The notes beneath the pieces were generated by a model, which was not told where the DNA came from, searched no databases, and saw only the letters and a list, made by a program, of their open reading frames with translations. DNA of 8,775 bases from Pseudomonadota bacterium. Lineage in GTDB: Bacteria > Pseudomonadota > Gammaproteobacteria > Burkholderiales > Burkholderiaceae_D. Shown piece by piece: positions 1 through 7,648 of the stretch; position 1 is the stretch's first letter; each line of letters opens with the position of its first letter. The stretch spans positions 1 to 8,775 of the forward strand of contig JAEZHR010000152.1 in the NCBI GenBank assembly GCA_023416415.1, given 5' to 3'. A program made the position numbers and the translations under genes.

Positions 1-65
1 CGCAGCTGCGCGACGACATCGAGCGCCTGGCCAAGCGCGTCGAGAAACTTGAAGGGCGGCGCTGA
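1..65 (+). CDS. ubiJ: C-terminal end of a probable UbiJ (ubiquinone biosynthesis accessory factor), partial
   Basis: Only the last 20 codons are present, read in the frame starting at base 3 and ending at TGA 63-65. They encode a charged, heptad-like helix ending in RLAKRVEKLEGRR. UbiJ is an SCP2-domain protein that helps the Ubi enzymes handle ubiquinone intermediates. Its C-terminus is commonly a short coiled coil of this character, and it usually sits between ubiE and ubiB. The TGA shares its A with the ubiB start codon (TGATG), so the two genes are translationally coupled. The assignment rests on position before ubiB and the coiled-coil style; the SCP2 domain itself is outside the window, so another operon member cannot be excluded. 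Confidence 0.6.
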   Translation, partial: QLRDDIERLAKRVEKLEGRR

Positions 66-1636
66 TGCTGAGCCGCTTCATTCGGGTGTTGAAGATATGG
101 CGCGTGGCCATCCGGTACGGACTGGACGACGTTGCGGCCTCCGAATTCCTCAAGCCGCGTCTGGCGCGCATGGTCGGCATGCTGGGTTTCTGGCGCGACC
201 TGTCCGCGCCGCGTGGTGTGCGGCTGCGCCTGGCGCTGGAGGAACTGGGGCCGATCTTCGTCAAGTTCGGGCAATTGCTGTCGACCCGGCGCGATCTGGT
301 TCCCTACGATATTGCCGACGAGCTGGCCAAGCTGCAGGATCGGGTGCCGCCGTTCGATCCGGAGTTGGCGATCGCCCAGATCAAGAAGTCGCTGGGCGCC
401 CATCCTGACGATCTGTTCGCCGAGTTCTCGCGCGAGCCGGTTGCTTCCGCATCTATTGCCCAGGTTCACTTCGCCCGCCTGAAGAACGGCACTGAAGTTG
501 CGGTCAAGGTGTTGCGGCCCGGCATAGGCCGTTCGATCGAATCGGACATCGCCCTGATGCGCACGGCCGCGGCCTGGATCGAGCGTCTGTGGCCGGACGG
601 ACGGCGCCTGCGCCCACGCGAGGTGGTGGGCGAGTTCGACAAGTATCTGCACGACGAACTCGACCTGATGCGCGAGGCTGCCAACGCGAGTCAGCTGCGG
701 CGCAACTTCATGCAATCCGAGCTGCTGCTGGTGCCGGAAATGTTCTGGGACTACTGTTCGACCGCAGTGATCGTGATGGAGCGCATGCACGGCATTCCGA
801 TCTCGCAAACCGAGCGACTTCTGGCAGAGGGCGTGGACTTGAAGAAGCTTTCGCGCGACGGCGTGGAAATCTTCTTCACGCAGGTCTTCCGCGACGGCTT
901 TTTCCACGCCGACATGCATCCCGGGAATATCTTGGTTTCGGTTGATCCGAAGACCTTCGGCCGTTACATCGCGCTCGACTTCGGCATCGTCGGCACGCTG
1001 ACCGATTACGACAAAGATTATCTGTCGCAGAACTTCCTGGCCTTCTTCCGGCGCGATTACAAGCGCGTGGCCGAGGCGCATATCGAATCCGGCTGGGCAC
1101 CGAAGACGACGCGCGTGGACGAACTGGAATCGGCAGTGCGCGCCTGCTGCGAGCCGATCTTCGACCGTCCACTGCGCGACATCTCCTTCGGCCAGGTGCT
1201 GCTGCGCCTGTTCCAGACCTCGCGCCGCTTCAACATTCAGGTCCAGCCGCAACTGGTGTTGCTGCAGAAGACTCTGCTCAACATCGAAGGCCTGGGTCGC
1301 CAGCTCGACCCCGACCTCGACTTGTGGAAGACCGCCAAGCCGTATCTGGAACGCTGGATGAATGAACAAATCGGCTGGCGCGGATTCGTCGCGCGCTTCA
1401 AGGAAGAGGCCCCGCACTACAACAAGCTGATTCCCCAGCTGCCCCGCCTGTTGCACGCCTCACTCACTGCGCACGACGCGGGAACCGAGACCAACAGCCT
1501 GCTGCGCGCGCTGCTCGAGGAACAGCGGCGTACCAATCGCATGATGAGCCTGCTGCTCTATTTCAGCGGTGGCTTTGTCGGCGGCATCGTGGTCATGCAG
1601 CTGTTCGTGCGCGGGTACCAGTACTTCGCTTTCTAG
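65..1636 (+). CDS. ubiB: UbiB, ABC1/ADCK-family atypical kinase-like ATPase for ubiquinone biosynthesis
   Basis: The 523-residue protein belongs to the UbiB/ABC1/COQ8 family, needed for aerobic ubiquinone (coenzyme Q8) synthesis. It is thought to act as a membrane-bound ATPase that makes lipid intermediates available to the Ubi complex. Visible family marks are the KxGQ motif (K67-Q70, in FVKFGQLLSTRRDLVP), the Ala/Ser-rich loop ASASIAQVH (127-135) that replaces the usual glycine-rich loop, the ATP lysine K148 in EVAVKVLRP, HADMHPGN (281-288) with catalytic-loop D283 and N288, and the metal-binding DFG (305-307). A glycine-containing hydrophobic stretch at about 494-516 should anchor the C-terminus in the inner membrane. 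The start ATG follows GAAGGG at 51-56 and overlaps the stop of the upstream gene by one base, so this start is well supported. Length is close to that of E. coli UbiB (about 546). All key residues are intact. Confidence 0.97.
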   Translation: MLSRFIRVLKIWRVAIRYGLDDVAASEFLKPRLARMVGMLGFWRDLSAPRGVRLRLALEELGPIFVKFGQLLSTRRDLVPYDIADELAKLQDRVPPFDPELAIAQIKKSLGAHPDDLFAEFSREPVASASIAQVHFARLKNGTEVAVKVLRPGIGRSIESDIALMRTAAAWIERLWPDGRRLRPREVVGEFDKYLHDELDLMREAANASQLRRNFMQSELLLVPEMFWDYCSTAVIVMERMHGIPISQTERLLAEGVDLKKLSRDGVEIFFTQVFRDGFFHADMHPGNILVSVDPKTFGRYIALDFGIVGTLTDYDKDYLSQNFLAFFRRDYKRVAEAHIESGWAPKTTRVDELESAVRACCEPIFDRPLRDISFGQVLLRLFQTSRRFNIQVQPQLVLLQKTLLNIEGLGRQLDPDLDLWKTAKPYLERWMNEQIGWRGFVARFKEEAPHYNKLIPQLPRLLHASLTAHDAGTETNSLLRALLEEQRRTNRMMSLLLYFSGGFVGGIVVMQLFVRGYQYFAF

Positions 1637-1717
1637 CGCTGCCGAAATTCTGGAGGCGGGGCGGAAAAGTTGTCCAAAGTGTCTGATTTTTCCGGCATTT
1701 CCCGAAGAAACTGCGGC

Positions 1718-1723
1718 TATAAT
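1718..1723 (+). promoter_or_regulatory. -10 promoter element for the symporter gene
   Basis: A perfect TATAAT hexamer lies in the 113-base gap between ubiB and the symporter. It would place the transcription start near 1729-1731, giving a leader of about 20 bases. I find no good TTGACA-like -35 at 16-18 bases upstream, so it may need an activator or be modest. The call rests on the perfect hexamer in an otherwise GC-rich intergenic region. Confidence 0.5.
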
Positions 1724-1749
1724 CCCCGAAATTTTTTCTGGGGCGCAGC

Positions 1750-3174
1750 ATGAACACTGTTTTCGGGTTCGTCATCCTCTATCTGGTCGTCACCGTGGCC
1801 ATTGGCGTCTATGCCTCCACGCGCGTGAAGACCGCCAGCGATTTTGCCGTCGCCGGCCGCTCGCTGCCCCTGTATATCGTGATAGCCACGGTGTTTGCGA
1901 CTTGGTTCGGTTCCGAAACCGTGCTCGGTGTGCCGGCCACCTTCCTCGAAGGCGGTCTTGGCGGCATCATCGAAGATCCCTTCGGCGCTTCGATGTGCCT
2001 GGTATTGGTCGGTCTGTTCTTTGCGCGCAAGCTGTACCGCATGAACCTGATGACGATCGGCGATTACTACCGCCAGCGCTACGGACGCACCATCGAGGTC
2101 GTTGTCTCGCTTTGCATTGTTCTTTCCTACCTGGGATGGGTGGCGGCCCAGATCACCGCGCTCGGCCTGGTGTTCAACGTGCTTTCCGGCGGCAGCATCA
2201 GCACCGCGCAGGGCATGCTGATCGGCGCCTCCATTGTCATTCTGTATACGCTGATGGGCGGCATGTGGTCGGTGGCCCTGACCGACATGTTCCAGATGAC
2301 CATCATCGTCCTTGGCCTGATTTACCTGGTTTGGCGCGTCTCTGATCTCGCTGGCGGCGCCGATGTCGTGATCGCCCACGCGTCGGCCAACAACATGTTC
2401 GATTTTGCCCCAGCCTTTACCACGGCCGACATTCTGGCTTTTATCGCCGCCTGGGTCACGATGATGTTCGGCTCCATTCCGCAGCAGGACGTGTTCCAGC
2501 GCGTGATGTCGGCCAGGAGCGCCAACATCGGTGCTGCCGGCTCGGTGATCGGCGGCTTGCTCTATCTGGCATTTGCCTTCTTGCCCATCTTCCTTGCCTA
2601 TTCTGCGCTGCTGATCGAACCGGACATGGTAGCCAGACTGATGGAGGAGGACAGCCAGATGATTCTGCCTTCCCTGGTTCTGAACCAGGCGCCGGTGTTC
2701 GGTCAGGTCGTGTTCTTCGGGGCAGTGCTGTCGGCCATCATGTCCACCGCCAGCGGTACGCTGCTGGCACCCAGCATGACGATTTCGCGCAACCTGATCG
2801 GTGAAGTGATCAAGATGAACGATCGTCAGCTGCTGCTGGTCACGCGCGTGGTCGTGGTGCTGTTCGGCATTGCCGTCACCGTGTTCGCGCTGGCCATGGA
2901 AGGCACTTCGATCTACGAGATGGTCAGTAATGCCTACAAGGTGCCGCTGGTGGGAGCCTTCATTCCGCTGGTCATGGGGCTTTACTGGAGCCGGGCCACG
3001 ACCCAAGGTGCCTTCCTGTCGACTTTCGGCGGGCTGCTCAGCTGGATGCTGATGGAGGCCATCGCCCCCGAAGGCATCTGGCCGCCCCAACTGGTCGGCC
3101 TGCTGGTGAGTTTCTTCGGAATGGTCGCAGGTTCGCTGTTGCCGCAGGCGGTGCGTCCGACGGCCGCCGCCTGA
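1750..3174 (+). CDS. Sodium:solute symporter family (SSF/SLC5-like) transporter, substrate unknown
   Basis: This is a 474-residue, very hydrophobic inner-membrane protein with about 12-13 membrane segments, expected to import a small solute with Na+. The N-terminal helix (about 3-22) is followed by ASDFAVAGRSLP (29-40), the usual SSF loop after the first helix, then ATWFGSETVLG (50-60) in the unwound helix that helps form the Na+ site. YTLMGGMWSVALTDMFQ (166-182) and SIPQQDVFQRVMSARS (242-257) are classic SSF blocks. AIMSTASGTLLAPS (329-342) holds the Ser/Thr residues expected at the Na2 site. The spacing of GLFFARK, DMILP-like and STASG-type blocks reminds me of the choline-transporter-like (SLC5A7) branch, but this does not fix a substrate. 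The start ATG follows GGGGC at 1740-1744. It has its own -10 element, stands alone between ubiB and the fmdB block, and has no kinase or regulator domain attached. Confidence 0.93.
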   Translation: MNTVFGFVILYLVVTVAIGVYASTRVKTASDFAVAGRSLPLYIVIATVFATWFGSETVLGVPATFLEGGLGGIIEDPFGASMCLVLVGLFFARKLYRMNLMTIGDYYRQRYGRTIEVVVSLCIVLSYLGWVAAQITALGLVFNVLSGGSISTAQGMLIGASIVILYTLMGGMWSVALTDMFQMTIIVLGLIYLVWRVSDLAGGADVVIAHASANNMFDFAPAFTTADILAFIAAWVTMMFGSIPQQDVFQRVMSARSANIGAAGSVIGGLLYLAFAFLPIFLAYSALLIEPDMVARLMEEDSQMILPSLVLNQAPVFGQVVFFGAVLSAIMSTASGTLLAPSMTISRNLIGEVIKMNDRQLLLVTRVVVVLFGIAVTVFALAMEGTSIYEMVSNAYKVPLVGAFIPLVMGLYWSRATTQGAFLSTFGGLLSWMLMEAIAPEGIWPPQLVGLLVSFFGMVAGSLLPQAVRPTAAA

Positions 3175-3199
3175 GCGGGCAGGCGCGCTGCGCTCCCGC
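3175..3199 (+). other. GC-rich hairpin directly after the symporter stop codon
   Basis: GCGGG (3175-3179) pairs with CCCGC (3195-3199). Inside, AG-CGC (3181-3186, one bulged G) pairs with GCGCT (3190-3194) around a GCT loop. It begins immediately after the TGA. No U-run follows (the next bases are AAAAATTG), so it is not a standard intrinsic terminator. It may protect the 3' end of the mRNA or slow polymerase. Confidence 0.35.
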
Positions 3200-3219
3200 A
3201 AAAATTGCCGCCAAACCTT

Positions 3220-3225
3220 TATAAT
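3220..3225 (+). promoter_or_regulatory. -10 promoter element for the fmdB-family gene
   Basis: A perfect TATAAT sits 35 bases before the ATG at 3261. It predicts transcription start near 3231-3233 and a leader of about 29 bases that contains the Shine-Dalgarno. No convincing -35 is present at normal spacing; TTGCCG at 3205-3210 is too close. It probably drives fmdB and, if the following hairpin is read through, DUF502 and aspS. Confidence 0.5.
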
Positions 3226-3248
3226 TCAGGGCTTTGGCTCATTTTTGC

Positions 3249-3253
3249 GAGGA
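3249..3253 (+). promoter_or_regulatory. Shine-Dalgarno that sets the fmdB-family start
   Basis: GAGGA ends 7 bases before ATG 3261. The reading frame is open further upstream to a TTG at 3234, but that codon would place the Shine-Dalgarno inside the gene and lies almost at the predicted transcription start. ATG 3261 is therefore preferred. Confidence 0.7.
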
Positions 3254-3260
3254 TACAAAT

Positions 3261-3536
3261 ATGCCGATATACGCTTATCGCTGCGACGAGTGCGGCCATT
3301 CCAAGGACGTCTTGCAAAAAGTGTCCGATGCGCCGCTGACCGATTGCCCTTCTTGCGGCAAATCCGCGTTCAAGAAGCAATTGACCGCTGCGGGCTTCCA
3401 GTTGAAGGGCACTGGTTGGTACGTCACCGATTTCCGCAACAATGGCACGAGCAGTACGAGCAGCACGACCGCGGCCAGCAAGCCGGCCGAGTCTTCATCC
3501 TGCGCGTCCTGTCCGGCATCTTCCGCGGCGGCCTGA
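3261..3536 (+). CDS. FmdB-family zinc-ribbon protein
   Basis: A 91-residue protein starting MPIYAYRCDECGH, the hallmark of the FmdB/CxxC_CxxC_SSSS putative regulatory family. Two CxxC pairs (C8/C11 and C29/C32) should bind one Zn2+ in a zinc ribbon. A short conserved block FQLKGTGWYVTDF (46-58) follows, then a Ser/Thr/Ala-rich low-complexity tail (about 62-91) ending with a third CxxC (C81/C84). The family was named from a putative regulator near formamidase/amidase genes in Methylophilus, but its molecular role is not established. Next to aspS and DUF502 it is a standard betaproteobacterial neighbour. The start is chosen by the GAGGA site and by the family N-terminus. It ends 49 bases before DUF502, with a strong hairpin between them. 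Confidence 0.93.
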   Translation: MPIYAYRCDECGHSKDVLQKVSDAPLTDCPSCGKSAFKKQLTAAGFQLKGTGWYVTDFRNNGTSSTSSTTAASKPAESSSCASCPASSAAA

Positions 3537-3544
3537 GCCCCCGC

Positions 3545-3580
3545 AGCGCCCGGCAGTTTGCCGGGCGCTTCCTCCTTCGC
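3545..3580 (+). terminator. Perfect 11-bp hairpin with a pyrimidine-rich tail (intrinsic terminator or attenuator)
   Basis: AGCGCCCGGCA (3545-3555) pairs without mismatch to TGCCGGGCGCT (3559-3569) around the loop GTT. The tail TCCTCCTTCGCCTTT is pyrimidine-rich but interrupted by C and G, so termination is probably partial. It begins 9 bases after the fmdB stop and ends 16 bases before the DUF502 start. It could reduce transcription into DUF502-aspS or mark an RNA-processing point. Pairing is read directly; function is inferred. Confidence 0.6.
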
Positions 3581-3585
3581 CTTTC

Positions 3586-4221
3586 ATGCGCAAATATTTC
3601 GTCACCGGTCTGTTGGTCCTCGTTCCCCTGGTCATCACCGTCTGGGTCCTGAGTCTGATCATCACCACGCTCGACCAGTCGCTGCTGCTATTGCCGGAAC
3701 GCTGGCAGCCAAACGCGCTGCTCGGCTACGACATCCCCGGCGTCGGTACGCTGCTGACCCTGCTGGTGATTTTTGTAACCGGCCTGCTCACGCGCAACTT
3801 CATCGGCAAGCAGGTAGTGCATCTGTGGGAAATGCTGCTGACCCGCATTCCCATCGTCAATTCCATCTACTCCAGCGTCAAGCAGGTTTCCGATACCCTG
3901 TTTTCGCCTTCCGGACACGCCTTCCGCAAAGCGGTGCTGATTCAGTACCCGCGGCACGGTGCCTGGACCATCGCCTTCCTGACGGGGGTGCCGGGCGGGG
4001 ATGTGCGCAACCACCTGGAAGGCGATTTTGTCAGTGTCTATGTGCCGACGACGCCGAACCCGACCTCGGGCTTCTTTCTCATGCTGCCCCGCGCCGAGGC
4101 GATCGAGCTCGACATGTCGGTCGACGCCGCCCTGAAATACGTTGTGTCCATGGGTGTGGTGACGCCCGAGCAAGGGACGCCGCCGGTGCGCGATCTGAAG
4201 GCCGTTCCGTCGAATCACTGA
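3586..4221 (+). CDS. DUF502 family inner-membrane protein
   Basis: A 211-residue protein starting MRKYFVTGLLVLVPLVITVW, matching the DUF502 pattern. Hydrophobic segments at about 5-27 and 52-70 should span the inner membrane, and the rest (after about 75) forms a soluble domain. Family-like blocks are DIPGVGTLL (49-57), TRIPIVNSIYSSVKQ (86-100), VPTTPNPTSGF (153-163) and a C-terminal MSVDAALKYVVSMGVV (177-192). The function of DUF502 is not known to me. In many proteobacteria it sits beside aspS, with an FmdB protein on the other side, as here. The frame is open upstream, but only through the fmdB gene and the hairpin with no credible start. ATG 3586 has no Shine-Dalgarno; the preceding bases are CCTCCTT-rich, the reverse of a ribosome site. 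An 11-bp tandem duplication spans its stop codon. Confidence 0.94.
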   Translation: MRKYFVTGLLVLVPLVITVWVLSLIITTLDQSLLLLPERWQPNALLGYDIPGVGTLLTLLVIFVTGLLTRNFIGKQVVHLWEMLLTRIPIVNSIYSSVKQVSDTLFSPSGHAFRKAVLIQYPRHGAWTIAFLTGVPGGDVRNHLEGDFVSVYVPTTPNPTSGFFLMLPRAEAIELDMSVDAALKYVVSMGVVTPEQGTPPVRDLKAVPSNH

Positions 4222-4233
4222 AGAATCACTGAA
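4212..4233 (+). repeat. Perfect 11-bp tandem duplication across the DUF502 stop codon
   Basis: GAATCACTGAA occurs at 4212-4222 and again, immediately adjacent, at 4223-4233. The first copy contains the DUF502 stop TGA (4219-4221). The second is non-coding and carries a TGA in another frame (4230-4232). It is probably a slippage or short-duplication event in the DUF502-aspS spacer. Confidence 0.85.
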
Positions 4234-4288
4234 CTTTCGCGCGCTTTGCGCCGCGTTTCATCTAGCCTCCCAAAAACTGGAAAACAAC

Positions 4289-6088
<1,800 letters not shown>

Positions 6089-6120
6089 TTGCCGTCCGAC
6101 TGTTTTGGGTGAAATTGGGG

Positions 6121-6149
6121 AAAGGCTCGGATTTGTCCGGGCCTTTTTT
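6121..6149 (+). terminator. Intrinsic terminator after aspS
   Basis: AAAGGCTCGGA (6121-6131) pairs with TCCGGGCCTTT (6136-6146) over 11 pairs with a single T-G wobble and a TTTG loop, followed by more T to 6149 (six T in a row, 6144-6149). It begins 32 bases after the aspS stop. This is a textbook Rho-independent terminator, so nudB probably has its own transcript. Confidence 0.92.
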
Positions 6150-6199
6150 CGGCTCCACCGAAGACCCAGCGCAATTCAACGCGCAAGAAGGGAAGGGCG

Positions 6200-6682
6200 A
6201 TGCAATACAACCGGTACAAGATTCCCGAATCCGTCCTCGTCGTCATCCACACGGAGGACCTGCAAGTTCTCCTGATCGAACGCGCCGACAAGCCCGGCTT
6301 CTGGCAATCCGTCACCGGTTCCAAGGACACTGAAGACGAGCCCCTGCAACAGACCGCAATCAGAGAGGTCGCGGAAGAAACGGGAATTCGCATCGTCGAT
6401 CGCCCCCTTGCCGCCAACGAGGTACACACGGATAACCTCAAGAGCTGGAAGCTTTCCAACATCTACGAAATCTACCCCGTCTGGCGCCACCGCTACGCGC
6501 CCGGCGTCAGCCGCAATACCGAACACGTGTTCGGCCTGCTGGTGCCGCGCAATGTGCCGATCACGCTCGCGCCGCGCGAGCATCTGCGCCACGAATGGCT
6601 GCCGTATCGCGAGGCTGCCGATCGCTGTTTCTCGCCCTCCAACGCCGAAGCCATCCTGCAATTGCCCCGCCACACCGCCTGA
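6200..6682 (+). CDS. nudB: Dihydroneopterin triphosphate diphosphatase (Nudix hydrolase NudB)
   Basis: The 160-residue cytoplasmic enzyme should remove pyrophosphate from dihydroneopterin triphosphate, an early step of folate synthesis. The N-terminus PESVLVVIHTEDLQVLLIER (9-28) leads to GFWQSVTGS (33-41), a NudB hallmark, and to the Nudix box with REVAEETGI (55-63) supplying the metal-binding glutamates E56, E59 and E60. RHRYAPGVSRNTEHVFGL lies downstream and closely resembles the RHRYAPGVTRNTE segment of E. coli NudB (150 residues). The Nudix box has one extra residue (G40 to E47 is GX6E rather than GX5E). Start ATG follows a strong purine-rich site, AAGGGAAGGG at 6189-6198. It lies between the aspS terminator and ybhP. 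No clear -10 was found in the short gap. Confidence 0.93.
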   Translation: MQYNRYKIPESVLVVIHTEDLQVLLIERADKPGFWQSVTGSKDTEDEPLQQTAIREVAEETGIRIVDRPLAANEVHTDNLKSWKLSNIYEIYPVWRHRYAPGVSRNTEHVFGLLVPRNVPITLAPREHLRHEWLPYREAADRCFSPSNAEAILQLPRHTA

Positions 6683-6737
6683 ACTTGTTTCGCGTCAACC
6701 CGGTCCCACCGAGGGGGCATTGAAGCTGCCGCCCCGC

Positions 6738-6743
6738 TACAAT
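6738..6743 (+). promoter_or_regulatory. -10 promoter element for ybhP, predicting a leaderless mRNA
   Basis: TACAAT (5 of 6 to consensus) ends 7 bases before ATG 6751. Normal -10 to start-site spacing puts +1 at about 6749-6751, at the A of the start codon. No Shine-Dalgarno is present in this gap, which fits leaderless translation. No -35 match at 16-18 bases. Confidence 0.45.
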
Positions 6744-6750
6744 CGACGCC

Positions 6751-7569
6751 ATGAAACTCCGGATTGCCACCTACAACATTCACAAGGGCGTCAGTTCCCT
6801 GCGCAGCATGCCGCGCGTGCATGCCCTGAAGCAGGCTCTGGCGACGATCGACGCCGATGTGCTGTTTCTGCAGGAAGTCCAGGGGCGCCATGACAAATTC
6901 GCCATGCGTCATGCCGCATTGTGGCCCGAGCAGGGGCAACACCAGTATCTGGCTGGCGAATCGCATCAGGCGGTGTATGGCATGAATGCGGTCTATGACC
7001 ATGGCCATCACGGCAATGCCCTGCTGAGTCGCTATCCTGTGCTGTCGGTGCGCAACCGCGACATTTCCGACCATGCATACGAGTCGCGCGGTGTCCTGCA
7101 CTGCGTGGTGCAGACGCCACTCTGCGACCTGCATTGTTATGTCGTGCATCTGGGCCTGTTCGCCGGCAGCCGCCGCCGCCAGACCGAGGCACTGATCGAG
7201 GCCGTCGAAACGTCTTCGCCGCCGGATGCGCCGGTCATCATTGCCGGCGATTTCAATGACTGGACCAACAAGCTGAGCCCGACCCTGTGCGAACGGCTGG
7301 GCATGATCGAGGTGTTCGACCACAACTTGCCCAAGCGCGGATTCGGCACCTATCTGCGGACCTTGTCCGGACGCGGGCCGAGCGCGCTGCCGGCGCGCAC
7401 CTTTCCTGCGGCCTTGCCCTGGCTGCGGCTGGACCGCGTGTACGTGCGCGGCTTCCGGGTCGAATCTGCGCAGGTGTTACATGGCGCCCAATGGGCTCGT
7501 CTGTCCGACCATGCGCCTATCGTGAGCGCGCTGGAACTGCGAGTGCCAGGTGCTGTGCGCGCGAAATGA
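6751..7569 (+). CDS. ybhP: YbhP-type endonuclease/exonuclease/phosphatase-fold protein
   Basis: A 272-residue member of the EEP (DNase I-like, Mg2+-dependent phosphodiesterase) superfamily. Catalytic-type residues are in place: N9 in TYNIHKG, E42 in LFLQEVQG, the HHGNALLSRYP block (86-96), H133 in VVHLGL, D167 and N169 in IAGDFNDW, and D253/H254 in LSDHAP. The middle blocks YGMNAVYDHGHHGNALLSRYP and ARTFPAALPWLRLDRVYV closely follow E. coli YbhP. YbhP's substrate is not established; the fold covers nucleases, inositol phosphatases and sphingomyelinases. The next gene is clsB, as in the E. coli ybhP-clsB-ybhN cluster, so a phospholipid-related role is a fair inference. No signal peptide is visible, so a cytoplasmic location is likely. 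The start is fixed by the family N-terminus; there is no ribosome-binding site. Confidence 0.88.
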   Translation: MKLRIATYNIHKGVSSLRSMPRVHALKQALATIDADVLFLQEVQGRHDKFAMRHAALWPEQGQHQYLAGESHQAVYGMNAVYDHGHHGNALLSRYPVLSVRNRDISDHAYESRGVLHCVVQTPLCDLHCYVVHLGLFAGSRRRQTEALIEAVETSSPPDAPVIIAGDFNDWTNKLSPTLCERLGMIEVFDHNLPKRGFGTYLRTLSGRGPSALPARTFPAALPWLRLDRVYVRGFRVESAQVLHGAQWARLSDHAPIVSALELRVPGAVRAK

Positions 7570-7602
7570 ATTCAGTCCCCATGGAAATGATGGTCGAAAG
7601 TG

Positions 7603-7608
7603 TAGAAT
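7603..7608 (+). promoter_or_regulatory. Possible -10 element for clsB
   Basis: TAGAAT (5 of 6) lies in the 79-base gap after ybhP and would start an mRNA near 7614-7616, with a leader of about 34 bases containing the GGGAGGA site. No matching -35. clsB could equally be read from the ybhP transcript, as I see no terminator between them. Confidence 0.35.
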
Positions 7609-7630
7609 GCCGGCCTCATGACACCATCGC

Positions 7631-7637
7631 GGGAGGA
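7631..7637 (+). promoter_or_regulatory. Shine-Dalgarno that sets the clsB start
   Basis: GGGAGGA ends 11 bases before ATG 7649, somewhat long but usable. The earlier ATG at 7618 is in a different frame. ATG 7649 gives MRQVEFIAGNEVQLLHCG, a sensible ClsB-type N-terminus. Confidence 0.65.
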
Positions 7638-7648
7638 TCGATCGCGCA

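Noticed and set aside
1662..1694. CGGAAAA (1662-1668) pairing with TTTTCCG (1688-1694) after ubiB, considered as a terminator
   Set aside because: The T-run is inside the stem, not after it, and the loop is long (about 19 bases), so it does not look like an intrinsic terminator.
1717..3201. A 494-codon minus-strand open frame opposite the symporter
   Set aside because: It is highly charged and His/Gln-rich with no domain, while the plus strand encodes a full SSF protein with all family blocks. It is a shadow frame.
3571..3577. CCTCCTT before DUF502, which reads AAGGAGG (a perfect Shine-Dalgarno) on the minus strand
   Set aside because: No start codon follows at usable distance on the minus strand, and no plausible minus-strand gene exists there. 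On the plus strand it is just part of the hairpin tail.
3442..3585. Upstream extension of DUF502 to an ATG at 3442
   Set aside because: The extra 48 residues would overlap the fmdB gene in another frame, are Ala/Arg/Pro-rich low complexity, and run through the hairpin. The family N-terminus begins at MRKYFVTG (3586).
4235..4268. A possible aspS promoter (TTTCGC with CATCTA or TAGCCT)
   Set aside because: Only two or three of six bases match at each hexamer, which is not enough to report.
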